In this document: positions 7,009-9,955 of the stretch, piece after piece
Position numbering within the stretch: the stretch's first letter is position 1
Layout: each line of letters begins with the position of its first letter
DNA from: an uncultured Clostridia bacterium
GTDB lineage: Bacteria; Bacillota; Clostridia; Peptostreptococcales; Anaerovoracaceae
Length of the DNA stretch: 9,955 nt
Direction: 5' to 3'
Assembly (NCBI GenBank): GCA_946402595.1
Contig: CAMIWY010000026.1
Coordinates: 1 to 9,955, forward strand
The notes under the pieces: generated by a model
Seen by the model: only the letters and a program-made list of their open reading frames with translations
The model's database searches: none
Told to the model about the DNA's origin: nothing
Position numbers and translations under genes: made by a program

Positions 7009-7034
7009 TAAAATGACGCGTAAGGAGGAATGAG

Positions 7035-8174
7035 ATGTATTATAACGACTTTCAGGATATCAGGCTGTCGGGTCTCGGCATGGGCTGCATGAGGCTGCCA
7101 GTGATCGATGGCGATGATGCAAAACCGGATGCTGCGGCTGTGCAGGAGATGGTCGACTATGCGATGGCAAATGGTATCAACTACTACGACACGGCGTGGG
7201 GATACCATGGAGGAAACAGTGAAACTGTGCTCGGACAGGCTCTGTCGAAGTATGATCATAAGGATTTCTACATCGCATCCAAGTTCCCGGGCTATGACCT
7301 CTCGAACTTCGACCATATCGAGGAGATATTCGAGAAGCAGCTCGAAAAGTGCCAGGTGGAATATTTTGACTTCTACCTGTTCCACAATGTGTGCGAGATG
7401 AATATAGACAAGTATCTTGATGATGAGATCGGTCTGGCGGACTATCTCCTCAGGAAGAAAGAAGAGGGAAAAATCAAGCACCTCGGATTCTCCTGCCACG
7501 GTTCCCTCGAGACCATGCACAGATTCATAAAGAAGTACTGGAGGATCCTTGAGTTCTGTCAGATCCAGCTCAACTATCTTGACTTCGAATTCCAGGATGC
7601 AAGGAGCAAGGTCGAAGAACTCAACAACATCAGTATGCCTATCTGGGTAATGGAAGGTCTGAGAGGCGGCAAGCTGGCAAAATCCTGTCTCGGTGCTGAG
7701 AAGATTCTCGCAAAGAGCAATCCGGACTATACTCCTGCAAACTGGGCGTTCGGATTCCTCGAATCAGTACCGGGAGTAACGATGATACTCTCAGGAATGT
7801 CGGACTTCGAACAGCTGAAGCAGAATATTGAGTTCTTCGATGAGAAGAAGCCGCTTAACGATGATGACATAGCGACACTTCTGACCGCAGCACACTTTGA
7901 GACGACCGGAAAGAACGCCGGAACGGTACCTTGCACTGCATGCAGGTACTGCACGACTCACTGCCCGCAGGGACTGGACATCCCGAGGATCCTGTCTCTC
8001 TACAATGAGCACTCATACTCAGGCGGCGGATTCATCGCACCTATGGCACTTGCTGCATTTGAGCAGGACAAGCTGCCTTCAGCATGCGTCGGATGCGGTT
8101 CATGCGCCAAGGTCTGTCCGCAGCAGATCGATATTCCGGGTGTTATGAAGAAATTCACTGAGATGATCGGATAA
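7035..8174 (+). CDS. Aldo/keto reductase with C-terminal two-cluster ferredoxin domain
   Basis: This 379-residue protein has an aldo/keto reductase barrel (about 1-285) joined to an iron-sulfur tail. The AKR tetrad is visible: D52 and Y57 in YYDTAWGYHGG, K83 in IASKFPG, and H117 in FDFYLFHN. Near the C-terminus there are two CxxCxxCxxxCP motifs (CTACRYCTTHCPQGLDIP and CVGCGSCAKVCPQQIDIP), each expected to ligand a [4Fe-4S] cluster. AKR-ferredoxin proteins of this kind are common in strict anaerobes and are generally annotated only as putative oxidoreductases; the clusters suggest electron exchange with ferredoxin or flavin partners. The substrate is unknown. The start ATG has AAGGAGG at 7022-7028 with 6-base spacing. 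The gene is followed by an 18-bp palindrome that overlaps its stop codon. It precedes a 2-hydroxyacyl-CoA dehydratase pair, which may hint at a shared reductive pathway, but a separate promoter and terminator-like hairpin lie between them. Confidence 0.93.
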   Translation: MYYNDFQDIRLSGLGMGCMRLPVIDGDDAKPDAAAVQEMVDYAMANGINYYDTAWGYHGGNSETVLGQALSKYDHKDFYIASKFPGYDLSNFDHIEEIFEKQLEKCQVEYFDFYLFHNVCEMNIDKYLDDEIGLADYLLRKKEEGKIKHLGFSCHGSLETMHRFIKKYWRILEFCQIQLNYLDFEFQDARSKVEELNNISMPIWVMEGLRGGKLAKSCLGAEKILAKSNPDYTPANWAFGFLESVPGVTMILSGMSDFEQLKQNIEFFDEKKPLNDDDIATLLTAAHFETTGKNAGTVPCTACRYCTTHCPQGLDIPRILSLYNEHSYSGGGFIAPMALAAFEQDKLPSACVGCGSCAKVCPQQIDIPGVMKKFTEMIG

Positions 8175-8188
8175 CATAATTATGTTAT
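8171..8188. promoter_or_regulatory. Perfect 18-bp palindrome with CRP/FNR-like geometry
   Basis: ATAACATAATTATGTTAT is a perfect inverted repeat that overlaps the AKR stop codon (TAA 8172-8174). Read as TAACA-N6-TGTTA it has the half-site length and 6-base spacing of CRP/FNR-family operators (compare TGTGA-N6-TCACA). Its centre is about 73 bases upstream of the start site expected for the promoter at 8218-8246, a usual distance for class I activation. It could instead act as an AT-rich hairpin at the end of the AKR message. The palindrome is certain; the regulator is inference. Confidence 0.55.
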
Positions 8189-8217
8189 GAAAACCTGCAG
8201 ATGTGTCCCGTAAGTTC

Positions 8218-8246
8218 TTGAAAATGCAAGTTAACAGAGTTACACT
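8218..8246 (+). promoter_or_regulatory. Candidate sigma-A promoter for the dehydratase genes
   Basis: TTGAAA (8218-8223; 5/6 to TTGACA) is followed after exactly 17 bases by TACACT (8241-8246; 4/6 to TATAAT). The predicted transcription start is near 8253, giving a leader of about 100 bases before the ATG at 8353. No extended -10 TG is present. It is the best promoter-like pair I found by eye in the gaps between genes. Confidence 0.5.
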
Positions 8247-8258
8247 TTTAACAAAAGT
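8244..8258. promoter_or_regulatory. Inverted repeat over the -10/transcription start region
   Basis: ACTTTT (8244-8249), AAC, AAAAGT (8253-8258) is a perfect 6-bp inverted repeat that overlaps the end of the proposed -10 element and the expected start site. It could be a repressor site or a small 5' hairpin. Sequence symmetry is the only evidence. Confidence 0.3.
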
Positions 8259-8271
8259 ACCGGAAATGACC

Positions 8272-8321
8272 AAGTCTCCGCATACTCACGCTTAAGCGGA
8301 GGCGGGGACTTTTCTGTTTCT
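8272..8321 (+). terminator. Terminator-like hairpin in the leader ahead of the dehydratase genes
   Basis: AAGTCTCCGC (8272-8281) pairs with GCGGGGACTT (8302-8311) over 10 bp with one T-G wobble. The loop is 20 bases and contains the palindrome CGCTTAAGCG (8289-8298). A T-rich tail, TTCTGTTTCTT, follows (8312-8322). A competing 6-bp stem, CTCCGC (8276-8281) with GCGGAG (8296-8301), would use the same left arm and break the long stem. It may simply end transcription from the AKR side. Because the candidate promoter lies upstream of it, it may instead be an attenuator. Confidence 0.6.
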
Positions 8322-8352
8322 TAGGAGAGGGAAATAAGAAAGAGGTGTAGCT

Positions 8353-9555
8353 ATGAAAGATCTTAAGCATCTTTTGTACTTCGAAGACCTCCTGCAGACT
8401 GCAAACAACGAACTGATCGAACAGGCCAGGGCCGATGGCAGGATCTGTGCAGCTTTCACTTGTGAAAACCTGCCTGAACCGCTGATGAACCTCGGCAACG
8501 CGTTCTCAGTTCGTCTTTTTGCGCCTAATTCCGGCTCACTTGACATAGCGACATACTACATGACCAATCTGCTGTGCGAGACGAGCCGTGCGCTGCTGGA
8601 GAGAGCTATCGAGGGAGGCTTTAATTTTGCCGACTGCCTGATAGCCGCTGACGGATGTACAATGATGAACCGTGCGGCTGAGAATATGTATCTGCTGCGC
8701 ACCATGGACGAGGGAAAGAAAAACTTCTTCTATGAGTTCATGGAGATTCCGCTTAAGGCGGACGAGAACGGAGTTGAGCTGCTCGTGCTGCAGTGCAGGA
8801 ATCACATACTTAAACCGCTGCATGAGAAATATGGAATAGATATTTCAGATGAGGCGATCCTCAAGGCTGTTGAAGAGCATAACCACGTGTGCAGACTCAT
8901 AAGGGAGCTCGGAGAATTCCGCAAGGAGGATGATCCGAGGATCACAGGCTACGAACTTGCCGTTCTGACGCTTGCAACATATGTCGCACCTAAGTATCTG
9001 GTCATCGACAAGCTGGAAGAAACCCTTGAGGAAATAAAACACAGAGAGCCTGACGGAAAGAAGTGGAGAGCCCGCGTCATGGTCGTCGGCTCGGAAGTGG
9101 ATGATGTGGCATTCATCAAGCTGATCGAGGACTGCGGCACTTATGTATGCGCTGACAGATACTGCTTCGGCGGATTCCCGGGCAGAGAGCCGATCGTGAT
9201 AGATCCTGACTCGGATGAAGACGCACTGACGCAGGTCTGCCGCCACTATGTATACTGGGGCAACTGCCCTCGTATGATGAACATGGATAAGGTCTACGGC
9301 CGCAAGAAATATGTAGCGGACCTTGCAAAGGAATACAAAGCGGACGGAATCATCTATGAGCAGGTCAAATTCTGCGATCCGTGGGCGTACGAGCGCATGC
9401 TCGGCTCACACATGCTGAGAGAAGACTATGGCTTCCCTGTACTGTCAGTTGACAGACCTTACAACATAGCCTCCGGCGCAGGTCAGATGCGTACAAGAGT
9501 GCAGGCCTTCGTTGAGAGCATCGAGATCAAGAAGCTTCAGGGAGGTGAACAGTAA
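8353..9555 (+). CDS. 2-hydroxyacyl-CoA dehydratase / benzoyl-CoA reductase-type subunit (HgdB-like)
   Basis: This 400-residue protein has the layout of the D-component subunits of 2-hydroxyacyl-CoA dehydratases and class I benzoyl-CoA reductases. It shows CENLPEPLMNLGNAFSVRLF near residue 37 (the family's C-x-P-x-E-L segment), LLCETSRALLE around C75, a DCLIAADGCTMMNR segment with C95 and C102, VKFCDPWAYE with C341, and the closing GAGQMRTRVQAFVESIE signature. These cysteines are candidates to bind a [4Fe-4S] cluster. Known relatives remove water from 2-hydroxyacyl-CoA by a ketyl-radical mechanism, or reduce aromatic CoA esters, with an ATP-dependent activator (HgdC/BcrA type). No activator or CoA-transferase is in the window, so the substrate is open. 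The start ATG follows AGAGGTG at 8341-8347 with 5-base spacing. The stop TAA overlaps the next ATG by one base. The gene is preceded by the promoter/hairpin leader. Confidence 0.88.
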   Translation: MKDLKHLLYFEDLLQTANNELIEQARADGRICAAFTCENLPEPLMNLGNAFSVRLFAPNSGSLDIATYYMTNLLCETSRALLERAIEGGFNFADCLIAADGCTMMNRAAENMYLLRTMDEGKKNFFYEFMEIPLKADENGVELLVLQCRNHILKPLHEKYGIDISDEAILKAVEEHNHVCRLIRELGEFRKEDDPRITGYELAVLTLATYVAPKYLVIDKLEETLEEIKHREPDGKKWRARVMVVGSEVDDVAFIKLIEDCGTYVCADRYCFGGFPGREPIVIDPDSDEDALTQVCRHYVYWGNCPRMMNMDKVYGRKKYVADLAKEYKADGIIYEQVKFCDPWAYERMLGSHMLREDYGFPVLSVDRPYNIASGAGQMRTRVQAFVESIEIKKLQGGEQ

Positions 9556-9955
9556 TGGCATTCAAGAAAGTCAAGAAGATAGACAATCCTAAGAGGCGCA
9601 AAGGCGAGCAGACCCTCGGACACCTCTATCCTACCAACGGCAAGAGCAAGGTAATGAGACGCCGTGAGTGGAGAGGCGTTAAGGATACTTTATACGATTA
9701 CACGAGATGGCTGTACATTATGTCCATCCTCGCCAGATTCATCTCCAAGCCGAGGAATATCAAGGCGATGTTCCGCTACAGATGGATGGCCAACTATCTG
9801 GCAGTTCCGCACATGATGGACAAGTTCACACTGGGTCTTCGCGACGAGCCGCTCCGCATCACCCATACTGCGATGAATTTCGTTATCTACGATGTAGCCA
9901 AAACGATGGACAACATCTTCAAGGGCGACCGCAGGACCGGTAACGATGAAGAGTT
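9555..9955 (+). CDS. Probable partner subunit of the 2-hydroxyacyl-CoA dehydratase (3' end outside window)
   Basis: The frame opens with ATG at 9555 in the TAATG overlap with the preceding gene and stays open to the window end (133 full codons). GGAGGTGA at 9541-9548, six bases upstream, is a strong ribosome binding site. The first ~40 residues are very basic (MAFKKVKKIDNPKRRKG..., then KSKVMRRREWRG), followed by aromatic/basic segments (YDYTRWLYIMSILARFISKP, AMFRYRWMANYLAVPHMMDK). No cysteine occurs in the visible part. HgdB-like proteins work as heterodimers with an HgdA-like subunit usually encoded next to them, and the one-base overlap points to that role. I do not recognise a diagnostic dehydratase motif in the visible N-terminal third, so the call rests mainly on context. 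Confidence 0.55.
   Translation, partial: MAFKKVKKIDNPKRRKGEQTLGHLYPTNGKSKVMRRREWRGVKDTLYDYTRWLYIMSILARFISKPRNIKAMFRYRWMANYLAVPHMMDKFTLGLRDEPLRITHTAMNFVIYDVAKTMDNIFKGDRRTGNDEE

Larger units (their letters stand above)
6076..7010. mobile_element. Possible repeat-bounded cassette carrying the acetyltransferase and CooT-like genes
   Basis: Two near-identical 39-bp repeats in opposite orientation tightly enclose exactly two genes. The left repeat begins on the stop codon of the preceding gene, and the right repeat begins one base after the stop codon of the second enclosed gene. A TA dinucleotide stands outside both ends (6076-6077 and 7009-7010), as IS630/Tc1-type target duplication would leave. 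However, TA is its own reverse complement and could equally be part of a longer inverted repeat, and a match of two bases is weak evidence. There is no transposase inside. The alternative is two independent REP-like insertions in the intergenic gaps. The repeats are seen directly; mobility is inference. Confidence 0.35.

Noticed and set aside
6747..7520. Antisense open frame of 257 codons across the CooT-like gene and the right repeat
   Set aside because: It overlaps two supported + strand genes and has no recognisable motif.
8190..8352. T-box or other known riboswitch in the leader of the dehydratase genes
   Set aside because: No T-box sequence (TGGNACCGCG-type) or other riboswitch core that I recognise is present; only generic hairpins are visible.

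Overview
The window looks like chromosomal DNA of a low-to-mid GC Gram-positive anaerobe, most likely a member of the Clostridia/Eubacteriales. Support comes from strong AAGGAGG-type ribosome binding sites, a TTG start, frequent AGA/AGG arginine codons, an LTA-synthase-type protein, a YqhQ/DUF1385 protein, and oxygen-sensitive enzyme families (2-hydroxyacyl-CoA dehydratase, an aldo/keto reductase with an iron-sulfur tail). This assignment is inference; there is no rRNA or other marker to settle it. Every gene I accept is on the + strand.

Region 1 (1-6080) is a housekeeping block: the 3' end of rsmA/ksgA; an LTA synthase-like membrane sulfatase-fold enzyme whose TTG start directly follows the rsmA stop; rho, encoding a transcription terminator with an acidic N-terminus in place of the usual Rho_N domain; and one 699-codon gene joining a YqhQ/DUF1385 membrane protein to a complete PrmC release-factor methyltransferase. 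rpmE and prfA, often found next to rho and prmC in Firmicutes, are absent from the expected positions.

Region 2 (6078-7008) is a two-gene unit: a maltose/galactoside-type hexapeptide O-acetyltransferase and a 60-residue CooT-like protein. It is bounded on both sides by a 39-bp repeat in inverted orientation, 37 of 39 bases identical, with a TA dinucleotide outside each end. The left copy starts on the stop codon of the prmC fusion; the right copy starts one base after the CooT-like stop codon. This is the most unusual structure in the window. It could be a small non-autonomous mobile cassette or a REP-like repeat pair.

Region 3 (7035-9955) looks metabolic: an aldo/keto reductase carrying two CxxCxxCxxxCP clusters, then a 178-bp regulatory gap, then an HgdB-like 2-hydroxyacyl-CoA dehydratase/benzoyl-CoA reductase-type subunit, and a one-base-overlapping second gene that runs off the window and is probably its partner. 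The gap contains, in order, a perfect 18-bp palindrome with CRP/FNR-like half-site geometry, a candidate sigma-A promoter, a short inverted repeat over its -10/start region, and a terminator-like hairpin with a competing alternative stem. That order suggests regulated expression, possibly attenuation, of the dehydratase genes.
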